Assembly (NCBI GenBank): GCA_938041725.1 | Contig: CALISX010000035.1 | Coordinates: 1 to 6,477 of the forward strand | DNA from: an uncultured Lachnoanaerobaculum sp. | GTDB lineage: Bacteria > Bacillota > Clostridia > Lachnospirales > Lachnospiraceae | Length of the DNA: 6,477 nucleotides | Reading direction: 5' to 3' | In this document: one piece after another, positions 1 to 5,090 of the stretch | Numbering within the stretch: position 1 is the stretch's first letter | How the letters are laid out: every line of letters begins with the position of its first letter | Position numbers and translations under genes: made by a program | Notes under the pieces: model-generated | Databases searched by the model: none | What the model saw: only the letters and a program-made list of their open reading frames with translations | Told to the model about the DNA's origin: nothing

Positions 1-5
1 AATGA

Positions 6-128
6 ATGGATACATGTGTAGCTGCCTCCCGAAAAGCTCTTTATGAAGCCAGGCCTTCTGAGGGCTCAGGACGCTGCCCTGAGAACCTGCAATGGGACCA
101 ATTTAAAAATAAATGGAAGGAGCTGTAA
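6..128 (+). CDS. C-terminal tail of an unrecognised reading frame, possibly a degraded toxin gene
   Basis: This is an open frame of 40 codons from an ATG at 6 to TAA at 126-128; a stop at 3-5 blocks extension to the left. I do not recognise the protein. Its last residues, PENLQWDQFKNKWKEL, are polar and aromatic and look like the end of a compact domain. The main support is positional: the ribosome binding site of the next gene (115-122) lies over its last codons, and the next start follows 5 bases after its stop, as in a translationally coupled toxin-immunity pair. The base composition of its first 90 bases is much richer in G+C than the gene that follows. It may be the remnant of a longer gene whose frame was broken near the window edge, or a chance open frame. 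No function is assigned. Confidence 0.25.
   Translation: MDTCVAASRKALYEARPSEGSGRCPENLQWDQFKNKWKEL
115..122 (+). promoter_or_regulatory. Ribosome binding site that sets a TTG start for the DUF5071-like gene
   Basis: GGAAGGAG lies 11 bases before an in-frame TTG at 134. The ATG at 113 of the same frame overlaps the upstream edge of this site and has no such site before it, so TTG 134 is the better start. Confidence 0.5.
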
Positions 129-133
129 TAAAA

Positions 134-424
134 TTGGAGATTGATCAATTGCTAAGTATGGAGCGGTACAATATATATGCTAATAAAGAAATAAAAAATT
201 CGGACATGAAAATAATACTATCAGAATTAGCAAAGGAAAATGATTTACTGAAATTTTTCAAATTAAAAAAGTGTAAAAATAAGATATGTTGGAAAAATTT
301 TATAGAAATTATAAAAGGTTTGGAAATTTCACAACAAGAACAGCTAATACCATTTTTATTTGAGTGTCTTCAAGATCCAAATTGGCCAATTTTCGAACAA
401 GCAATAAGTGAATTAAAAAAATAG
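134..424 (+). CDS. DUF5071-like (immunity-type) protein, N-terminal part, cut short at an A7 run
   Basis: The product is 96 residues from TTG 134 (103 if read from ATG 113). Near the C-terminus it carries QLIPFLFECLQDPNWPIFE, which matches the 'LLxWLQDxNWPV' core that I associate with DUF5071, a small helical family often found among immunity-like genes. No signal peptide or membrane segment is visible. DUF5071 proteins continue well beyond this core, so the stop at 422-424 truncates the protein. The stop directly follows TTA AAA AAA, and the missing part is found in the -1 frame (see 421-594). The gene is very AT-rich: only 13 of the 60 bases at 181-240 are G or C, far below fumC beside it, which suggests horizontal acquisition. 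The family link is by eye from one motif. An immunity role is inferred from the family and from the coupled frame upstream. Confidence 0.55.
   Translation: MEIDQLLSMERYNIYANKEIKNSDMKIILSELAKENDLLKFFKLKKCKNKICWKNFIEIIKGLEISQQEQLIPFLFECLQDPNWPIFEQAISELKK
415..421 (+). other. A AAA AAA heptamer, possible -1 slippage site or frameshift mutation point
   Basis: Seven A residues are phased as A|AAA|AAA relative to the 134 frame and are followed directly by the TAG stop. A -1 slip here, or one additional A, joins the 134 frame to the frame that stays open to 594, giving a 153-residue product. The phasing fits the classical bacterial X XXY YYZ slippery pattern. A simple indel, or a homopolymer sequencing error, fits equally well. 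Confidence 0.4.
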
Positions 425-594
425 GGAGGGACAAAATAACAAAATATGTAGAGCTATATCTAAAGAAAGCATATAAGGAAGAAGATTATATGTGGGTAGG
501 CGGCATAAAATGTCTTGTAGAAAATATTGGTATTAAGCAAAGTGATTTTATAGATAAAGATTTATTTAGATTATTTGAGTATAGTGATTTTTAG
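421..594 (+). pseudogene. C-terminal part of the DUF5071-like protein, in the -1 frame
   Basis: This frame has 57 sense codons from ATA 421 to the TAG at 592-594. It has no ATG before 490 and so looks like the continuation of the preceding gene, not an independent one. Joined at the A7 run, the protein reads on as a helical, Lys/Glu-rich segment: IGRDKITKYVELYLKKAY, then EEDYMWVGGIKCLVENIG, ending in LFRLFEYSDF. The acidic-Trp stretch DYMW sits about where DUF5071 members carry their own D-x-W element. Composition matches the upstream half. An SD-like GGGAGGG at 424-430 precedes it by 5 bases, but only an ATA codon (436) sits at the right distance, so separate initiation seems unlikely. It may be a mutated gene, a phase-variable or slippage-expressed gene, or a sequencing error. 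Confidence 0.5.
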
Positions 595-696
595 AGATTG
601 ATTGTTAAACTGTAAGAGTGCAATAAGTTCACTTGAGAGGTCTGATTTTTTCCAGGGTGCTGCGCTAGGATTGGCGGGACGGAGAGCCCCCACCTG

Positions 697-705
697 TGCT
701 ACAAT
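697..705 (+). promoter_or_regulatory. Extended -10 promoter for fumC
   Basis: TGCTACAAT at 697-705 has the TGn extension followed by TACAAT, one mismatch from the TATAAT consensus. Transcription would start near 712, leaving a leader of about 25 bases. No good -35 lies at 17 bases; a TTGGCG at 671-676 is too far away (23 bases). Extended -10 promoters commonly tolerate a weak -35. Confidence 0.5.
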
Positions 706-736
706 ATAGAAAAATTTCTGCCAAGAAAGGAACACT

Positions 737-2101
737 ATGAACTACCGCACAGAACATGACTCCATGGGAGAAGTCCAAGTCCCCTGCGACAAATACTGGG
801 GAGCCCAAACCCAAAGAAGTCTGGAAAATTTCAGAATCGGAACAGAAAAAATTCCTCCCCAGGTGATCAGGGCCTTTGCCTGGCTGAAAAAGGCAGCCGC
901 CCTTGCCAATCTGGAGCTGGGAAAAATATCCAAAGAAAAAGCAGACCTTATTGCCGCTGTCTGCGAGGAAATTGCAGAGGGAAAGCTTTCCGCCCATTTC
1001 CCCCTGGCAGTGTGGCAAACCGGCAGCGGCACCCAAAGCAATATGAATGTGAACGAGGTAATTGCAGCCCGGGGGAATGAGCTGGCGGGACAGCCCCTTT
1101 TGCATCCCAATGATGATGTGAACATGTCCCAAAGCTCCAATGACACCTTCCCCACTGCCATGCATATTGCGGCTGTTCTGGAAATCACCCAAAAGCTCCT
1201 TCCCTCCCTGAAAAAATTGATTCAGGCCTTCCGCCTTTTGGAAGAAAAAAATGCCGGAATTGTAAAATCCGGCAGAACCCATCTTCAGGATGCCACCCCC
1301 ATCGCCTTTTCCCAGGAAATCAGCGGCTGGAGAAGCTCCCTGGAGGTGGATCTGCAGAATATTTCCCTTTCCCTGGAAGCCCTGAAATCCCTGGCTCTGG
1401 GAGCCACCGCCGTGGGCACCGGATTGAATGCCCCTCCTGGTTTTGATCAAAAGGCGGCAGCATACATCGGGAAATTAACAAACATGGATTTTATAACCGC
1501 CCCCAACAAATTCCATGCCCTCACTTCAAAATCAGAGCTGGTGTTTGCCCACGGAGCCCTGGAAGCCTTGGCAGGGGATCTGTTAAAAATTGCCAATGAT
1601 ATCCGGTGGCTGGCCAGCGGCCCCCGATGCGGTCTGGGGGAAATCTTTATTCCGGAAAACGAGCCGGGAAGCTCCATAATGCCGGGAAAGGTAAACCCCA
1701 CCCAATGCGAATCCGTCACCATGGTGGCCCTCCAGGTACTCTCCAATGGTTCCCTGATTTCCATGGCTGCCAGCCAGGGAAATTTTCAGCTGAATGTCTT
1801 CATGCCGGTACTGATTTTTAATTTCCTCCAATCTGTCACCCTGCTGGCTGACAGTATGGACTCCTTCAGAGTTCACTGTGTGGAGGGCATTCGGCCCAAT
1901 AAAGAAAAAATGCAGGAGAATCTTCATCGTTCCCTTATGCTGGTAACCGCCCTCAGCCCTGCCATAGGCTATGAAAACGCCGCAAAAACCGCAAAGCTTG
2001 CCTATCAGGAAAACATTTCCCTGAGGGAAGCAGTGCAAAAGCTGGGCCTAATGACAGAGGAGGAATTTGACCAGGTATTCCATCCGGAAAAGATGTGCTA
2101 G
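737..2101 (+). CDS. fumC: Class II fumarate hydratase
   Basis: This enzyme reversibly hydrates fumarate to L-malate in the cytoplasm as an oxygen-stable, iron-sulfur-free homotetramer. The 454-residue product matches the usual 455-470. The N-terminus begins with the class II pattern (YRTEHDSMGEVQVP). GSGTQSNMNVNEV lies at residues 96-108, SGRTHLQDATP carries the substrate-site His182 (equivalent to His188 of E. coli FumC), and the superfamily signature GSSIMPGKVNP is at 311-321, with the catalytic Ser312 and Lys318. The Gly before that Lys and the following TQCE favour fumarase over aspartase, which usually has GSSIMPAKVNPVIPE. The ATG at 737 follows GAAAGGA (725-731) at 5 bases. The gene appears monocistronic, with its own extended -10 promoter and a convergent neighbour at its 3' end. 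Anaerobic Clostridia often carry a class I iron-sulfur fumarase; whether this organism also has one cannot be seen here. Confidence 0.96.
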   Translation: MNYRTEHDSMGEVQVPCDKYWGAQTQRSLENFRIGTEKIPPQVIRAFAWLKKAAALANLELGKISKEKADLIAAVCEEIAEGKLSAHFPLAVWQTGSGTQSNMNVNEVIAARGNELAGQPLLHPNDDVNMSQSSNDTFPTAMHIAAVLEITQKLLPSLKKLIQAFRLLEEKNAGIVKSGRTHLQDATPIAFSQEISGWRSSLEVDLQNISLSLEALKSLALGATAVGTGLNAPPGFDQKAAAYIGKLTNMDFITAPNKFHALTSKSELVFAHGALEALAGDLLKIANDIRWLASGPRCGLGEIFIPENEPGSSIMPGKVNPTQCESVTMVALQVLSNGSLISMAASQGNFQLNVFMPVLIFNFLQSVTLLADSMDSFRVHCVEGIRPNKEKMQENLHRSLMLVTALSPAIGYENAAKTAKLAYQENISLREAVQKLGLMTEEEFDQVFHPEKMC

Positions 2102-2131
2102 ATCCTTTCCGGATGCTGGATGGAACTTTTT
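2078..2131 (+). terminator. Inverted repeat and T-run at the fumC / DJ-1 convergent junction
   Basis: CATCCGGAAA (2081-2090) pairs perfectly with TTTCCGGATG (2106-2115); three more pairs (GAT 2092-2094 with ATC 2102-2104) follow after one mismatch, leaving a 7-base loop. An alternative outer stem pairs TTCCATCC (2078-2085) with GGATGGAA (2118-2125), keeping GGAAA/TTTCC inside, and is followed one base later by TTTTT (2127-2131). That form resembles an intrinsic terminator for fumC. No T-run follows on the minus strand, so termination of the opposite operon here is less certain. Confidence 0.6.
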
Positions 2132-2661
2132 ACAGATTCTGCAGCCTCCTCCCCGGCCAGAACTGCCAAAAGCTTCAGACCAAAGTCAATGGCCACCCCC
2201 ACTCCCCGGCCTGTAAGGATCTTTCCATCCTGTTCCCATGGGGCTCCGCTCCACCTGGCCCCATTTTTGCCGTCAAATTCCTTTTCACAGCCGGGGTAGC
2301 AGGTAAAGGTCTTTCCATCCAGCAGACCTAAATGTCCCAGGATCATGGGGGCTGCACAAATAGCCGCCACATATTTCCCAGCGGCTGCCTGGGCTTTCAC
2401 AGCCTCCCTTACCCGGGGATTGTTCTCAAGATTTGGAACTCCGGGAATCCCTCCCGGCAGGAACAAAAGATCCCAGTCCCCTTTGGCTTCCTCCAGCAAA
2501 CCGTCGCAAACAATGCCGATGCCATGACTGCCGGTTATAGTTTTTTCTCCCATAACCGAAAGCATTTCCACCTGCTGGCTGCCCCTTCTTAGCATATCCA
2601 CCACTGCCAGGCATTCCACCTCTTCCAGTCCCTCTGCTAACAAAACACCGATCTTTGCCAT
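2098..2661 (-). CDS. DJ-1/PfpI family protein (YajL/ThiJ-like)
   Basis: This is a cytoplasmic protein of 187 residues, the usual size for DJ-1/YajL proteins. Members protect against oxidative or carbonyl stress, and glyoxalase III, deglycase and chaperone activities have been claimed for them. Visible features are LLAEGLEEVE with Glu16 (equivalent to DJ-1 Glu18), LPGGIPG at 68-74, and the nucleophile elbow AAICAAP with Cys102 (equivalent to DJ-1 Cys106). The C-terminal half has GRGVGVAIDFGLKLL, as in YajL (SQGPGTAIDFGLKII). The position of DJ-1 His126 is Tyr122 here, as in many YajL-type proteins. The ATG at 2661 is chosen because AGGAGG lies 5 bases upstream; an ATG nine codons earlier would place that site inside the gene. 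It is the last gene of the operon, 11 bases after the pseudouridine synthase. Its stop overlaps that of fumC. Confidence 0.9.
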   Translation of the reverse strand: MAKIGVLLAEGLEEVECLAVVDMLRRGSQQVEMLSVMGEKTITGSHGIGIVCDGLLEEAKGDWDLLFLPGGIPGVPNLENNPRVREAVKAQAAAGKYVAAICAAPMILGHLGLLDGKTFTCYPGCEKEFDGKNGARWSGAPWEQDGKILTGRGVGVAIDFGLKLLAVLAGEEAAESVKSSIQHPERI

Positions 2662-2666
2662 CCTAT

Positions 2667-2672
2667 CCTCCT
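2667..2672 (-). promoter_or_regulatory. AGGAGG ribosome binding site that fixes the DJ-1 start
   Basis: A perfect AGGAGG on the minus strand abuts the TAA of the upstream pseudouridine synthase and lies 5 bases before ATG 2661. It rules out the longer start at 2688, which would put the site inside the coding region. Confidence 0.85.
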
Positions 2673-3350
2673 TTATATTTTTTTCCAAACCTCCTCCCAG
2701 CTGGGAGAGATTTTAAATGTCATGTTTTTTTTGGTTTTGGGGTGCATAAAAGAAAGACTGCAGCCGCAAAGGGCCACATTTTCTGTAAGGGCTGCAGGCA
2801 CCCCCTGGGGCTGAGCCCCGGGATTATACCTTCTGTCCCCCAGCAGGGGGAAACCATGGGCTGCACATTGAAGCCGAATCTGATGCCGTCTTCCCGTCTC
2901 CAGACGGATGGATAGTCTGGCCAGCTGATGTTCCCCGACATACTTGCTGTTTAGCAGCTGGTACTCCAGGGCCATTTCCCTGGCCCCGGCTTCCTTTTCA
3001 GAAACCACATCCTGAAGGCTTCCTCTGGCATCCTTTTTCAGGTAATCAAAAAGCCTTGCCCTTTTTTCTTTGGGTATTCCCAGGGTCAAGGCCTCATAGG
3101 TCTTTTCTATTTTTTTATTTTGCAAATCCCTGGAAAGAGCAGAGGCAGCCTGGGGGGTTCTGGCAGCCAAAAGAAGCCCTTCCACCGGCTTGTCCAGCCT
3201 GTGGATGACCCCGACATACTCCTGCCTCCAATGCTTTTTTAAAAAACTAACCATATCCTCTGTGAAATCTCTGCTTTCCTGGCTTTCCATTCCCGGCGGC
3301 TTGTACACCACCGCCAGCTCCCTGTCTTCAAATACAATCCTTGGCTCCAC
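2673..3350 (-). CDS. RluA-family pseudouridine synthase
   Basis: It converts specific uridines in rRNA or tRNA to pseudouridine. The 225-residue protein has only the catalytic domain, with no N-terminal S4 RNA-binding domain. The family motif is VIHRLDKPVEGLLL (48-61), where Asp53 is the expected catalytic aspartate; the usual Thr-Ser after HRLDxx is replaced by Val-Glu. Further conserved blocks are KTYEAL (83-88), ETGRRHQIRLQ (151-161) and HGFPLLGDRRYN (165-176). The start is GTG at 3350, preceded at 7 bases by AAGGAAGGG; it overlaps the end of the GIY-YIG gene by 23 bases, which suggests translational coupling. The substrate position cannot be told from sequence alone: RluA, RluC/D, TruC and uncharacterised clostridial groups share this core. 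No truncation is seen. Confidence 0.92.
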   Translation of the reverse strand: MEPRIVFEDRELAVVYKPPGMESQESRDFTEDMVSFLKKHWRQEYVGVIHRLDKPVEGLLLAARTPQAASALSRDLQNKKIEKTYEALTLGIPKEKRARLFDYLKKDARGSLQDVVSEKEAGAREMALEYQLLNSKYVGEHQLARLSIRLETGRRHQIRLQCAAHGFPLLGDRRYNPGAQPQGVPAALTENVALCGCSLSFMHPKTKKNMTFKISPSWEEVWKKI

Positions 3351-3597
3351 GAAGCAACCCTTCCTTTTCCCTTCGATTCATATGCTTAATGGCATATTCC
3401 CGTTTCATGGCCTCCTCCTTTGTGGAAAAGGTCTCATAGTACACCAGCTCCACCGGCAGACGGGTCCTGGTATACTTGGCTCCCCGGCCCCCATTATGAG
3501 CTTTGACTCTTTTCTCCAAATCCAGAGTCCAACCACAGTAAAGGCTTCCATCCCTGCACCGCAGCAAATAGGTGAAGGCCTCTGCTAGATCACCCAA
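3328..3597 (-). CDS. GIY-YIG domain protein of the UPF0213/YhbQ type
   Basis: This is an 89-residue stand-alone GIY-YIG fold, the normal size for this group. Residues 8-24 read FTYLLRC..GSLYCGWT: TYLL stands for the GIY strand and LYCGWT for the YIG strand (Cys replaces Ile). Next come Arg30 (putative catalytic Arg), AHNGG (33-37), AKYTRTRLPVELVY (40-53) and the helix with Glu67, all typical of UPF0213. The family has a nuclease fold, but the cellular role of this subgroup is not settled. The start is TTG at 3597, supported by GAGGAG 8 bases upstream; no ATG precedes the GIY strand. The gene overlaps cysE by 13 bases and the pseudouridine synthase gene by 23 bases, so it sits tightly inside the operon. 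Confidence 0.85.
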   Translation of the reverse strand: MGDLAEAFTYLLRCRDGSLYCGWTLDLEKRVKAHNGGRGAKYTRTRLPVELVYYETFSTKEEAMKREYAIKHMNRREKEGLLRGAKDCI

Positions 3598-4283
3598 TCT
3601 GTATACTCCTCTTCCTCATAGGGAATATTATTTATATCAATGCCATTTTGGACCAAAGCCCGCTCCAGACGGGTGATTTTGGCATTCAAAAGATCAATGG
3701 TATCATTTAAACGGGCAATATCCACATTGATCTCATAATGCTTCTGTCTTTTTTCCACCGTTTTTCCGTCAATTTTTACAGGCATGGCAGGAATTCCTAC
3801 GGCGGTAGCAGAGCTTCCCAGAGGCTTTAATAAAACAGAATTGGCCCCAACAGAGCTGTTGTCCCCCACCTCAAAGGAGCCCAGGATCTTGGCTCCCGCC
3901 CCCACCATTACATTCTTTCCCAAAGTGGGATGGCGCTTTCCCGCACTGGTTCCCACCCCTCCCAAGGTTACCCCCTGGTACAGGGTGCATCCGTCCCCCA
4001 CCACGGCAGTTTCTCCGATGACGATGCCGCTGCCATGATCAATCACCACCCCGGTACCGATTTCAGCCCCGGGATGGATCTCGATCAAAGTAAAAAAACG
4101 GGAAATCTGGGAAATCCACCGGGCAATAAAAAACCGTCTTTTTTTATAAAACCAGTGGGCAATGCGGTGCATAATCAGGGCATGGACTCCCTGGTACAAA
4201 AACAAAACCTCAAATGTACTTCTGGCGGCAGGATCCCTTTCCCGGACTGCCTTGATATCCTTCCAAACGTCCTTAAAAAACAT
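3585..4283 (-). CDS. cysE: Serine O-acetyltransferase
   Basis: It transfers acetyl from acetyl-CoA to L-serine, making O-acetylserine for cysteine synthesis. The 232-residue protein has the N-terminal helical domain (1-66) and a left-handed beta helix from about IHPGAEIG at residue 69. VIDHGSGIVIGETAVVGD holds the catalytic pair Asp82/His83; GVTLGGVGTSAGKRHP holds His118; VMVGAGAKILGSFEVGDN continues the hexapeptide repeats. Residues about 180-210 are a predicted coiled coil, absent from the E. coli enzyme. The C-terminus ends in Ile, as needed in known CysE proteins to dock into the CysK active site. The ATG at 4283 is chosen over GTG 4292 because AGGTGA lies 5 bases before it and overlaps the stop of the HAD gene. 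No T-box or other cysteine-responsive leader is seen; expression probably follows the operon. Confidence 0.95.
   Translation of the reverse strand: MFFKDVWKDIKAVRERDPAARSTFEVLFLYQGVHALIMHRIAHWFYKKRRFFIARWISQISRFFTLIEIHPGAEIGTGVVIDHGSGIVIGETAVVGDGCTLYQGVTLGGVGTSAGKRHPTLGKNVMVGAGAKILGSFEVGDNSSVGANSVLLKPLGSSATAVGIPAMPVKIDGKTVEKRQKHYEINVDIARLNDTIDLLNAKITRLERALVQNGIDINNIPYEEEEYTDWVI
3606..3611 (-). promoter_or_regulatory. GAGGAG ribosome binding site inside cysE that fixes a TTG start
   Basis: GAGGAG lies on the minus strand within the Glu-rich tail codons of cysE, 8 bases before TTG 3597. It supports the TTG as the start of the GIY-YIG gene and indicates coupling to cysE translation. Confidence 0.65.
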
Positions 4284-4292
4284 TTCTATCAC

Positions 4293-5090
4293 CTAGATAA
4301 TATTCAATTCCTTCATGGCAAAGGCAATACCGTCCTCCAGCACCTTCTTGGTCTGGAAGGTGGCATAGGGCTCCAGCCCGGTGTCATGTTCCCCCATTAA
4401 AATCCGATTTTTTACACCGCTTTGAAACATGGACAAATCATTCATGCTGTCCCCAAAGATATAGGCATCCTCCGGCGGAATCTGATACCGCTCCAGTACC
4501 CGCCGAACCCCCTCGCCTTTGGAACAGGGCTTTGGCACACATTCAAAAAAGCCCCGGCCCAAATCAATCATATCAAAATCTTCACAGGCTGCAAAGAATT
4601 CCGGGTAGTCCCTCCTGGATTTCCCCGGGTCCAGGATAATGCAGAACTTATCAAAGTCAAAATCATGCCGGACAAATCCATCTTCAAACACAGGACAATG
4701 GGCGGATACTCCCTCGTAAATGCGGTCCATCCTGAACATATTTTTATAGGGCCCGGGGAAAAAATAAATTCCCTCCCTGGCCTCCAGATAGGCGTCCAGC
4801 TTGTTATCCAAAATATCCTTTTTCAACTGGATCCCCCGCTCTCTGTCCACTCTTCTTTCAAAAAGCATCTCATCTCCCATGGTGATCAAGGTGCCGCAGC
4901 CACTGACCACGCCGTCAATCCCAAACTGCCTGCGGATGTTTTCCGTCATGCAGATCACTCGTCCCGTATTAATAAAGACCAGGTCTCCCTGATCCCTAGC
5001 CTGCTTGATTGCTGCAATGGCAGAAGGGGGAGCGATTTCCGTTCCCCCGTCAATCAATGTTCCGTCAATGTCAAAGAACAATGCCTTCAT
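4293..5090 (-). CDS. Cof-type HAD-IIB family phosphatase
   Basis: This is a cytoplasmic Mg-dependent hydrolase that probably acts on sugar phosphates or similar small phosphomonoesters; the substrate is not identifiable. Its 265 residues are typical. HAD motif I is DIDGTLID with nucleophile Asp7 and acid/base Asp9, motif II is INTGR with Thr42, motif III is the Lys of CSKGEGV (Lys191), and motif IV is GDSMNDLSMF with Asp214 and Asp218. The segment from about 85 to 185 is the C2B-type cap. The start ATG shares one base with the stop of the lipoprotein gene (TAATG), and no Shine-Dalgarno sequence is visible before it, so translation likely depends on re-initiation. Nine bases separate its stop from the cysE ATG. 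Confidence 0.93.
   Translation of the reverse strand: MKALFFDIDGTLIDGGTEIAPPSAIAAIKQARDQGDLVFINTGRVICMTENIRRQFGIDGVVSGCGTLITMGDEMLFERRVDRERGIQLKKDILDNKLDAYLEAREGIYFFPGPYKNMFRMDRIYEGVSAHCPVFEDGFVRHDFDFDKFCIILDPGKSRRDYPEFFAACEDFDMIDLGRGFFECVPKPCSKGEGVRRVLERYQIPPEDAYIFGDSMNDLSMFQSGVKNRILMGEHDTGLEPYATFQTKKVLEDGIAFAMKELNII

Noticed and set aside
65..83. Short hairpin CTCAGG / CCTGAG with a 7-base loop
   Set aside because: It has only six pairs and no T-run after it, so it does not qualify as a terminator or a known RNA element.
113..133. ATG at 113 as the start of the DUF5071-like gene
   Set aside because: The GGAAGGAG site begins at base 115, overlapping this ATG, so it cannot serve it, and no site precedes it; TTG 134 fits better. 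The ATG is not fully excluded.
595..696. Possible terminator or riboswitch between the DUF5071-like gene and fumC
   Set aside because: I found no convincing stem with a T-run and no recognisable riboswitch core. TTGGCG at 671-676 is too far from the -10 to be its -35.
665..1450. Long minus-strand open frame of 261 codons inside fumC
   Set aside because: It lies wholly antisense to a clear fumarase gene over most of its length, is low-complexity in Gly/Gln, shows no family motif, and reflects the codon bias of fumC.
1583..2038. Minus-strand open frame of 151 codons inside fumC
   Set aside because: It is antisense to conserved fumarase motifs and has no recognisable protein features.
2098..2688. 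Longer DJ-1 start at ATG 2688
   Set aside because: It would add nine residues that are simply the translated ribosome binding site and would overlap the upstream gene; family alignment begins at ATG 2661.
3930..4400. Plus-strand open frame of 156 codons across cysE and the HAD gene
   Set aside because: It is antisense to two well-supported genes and has no motif.
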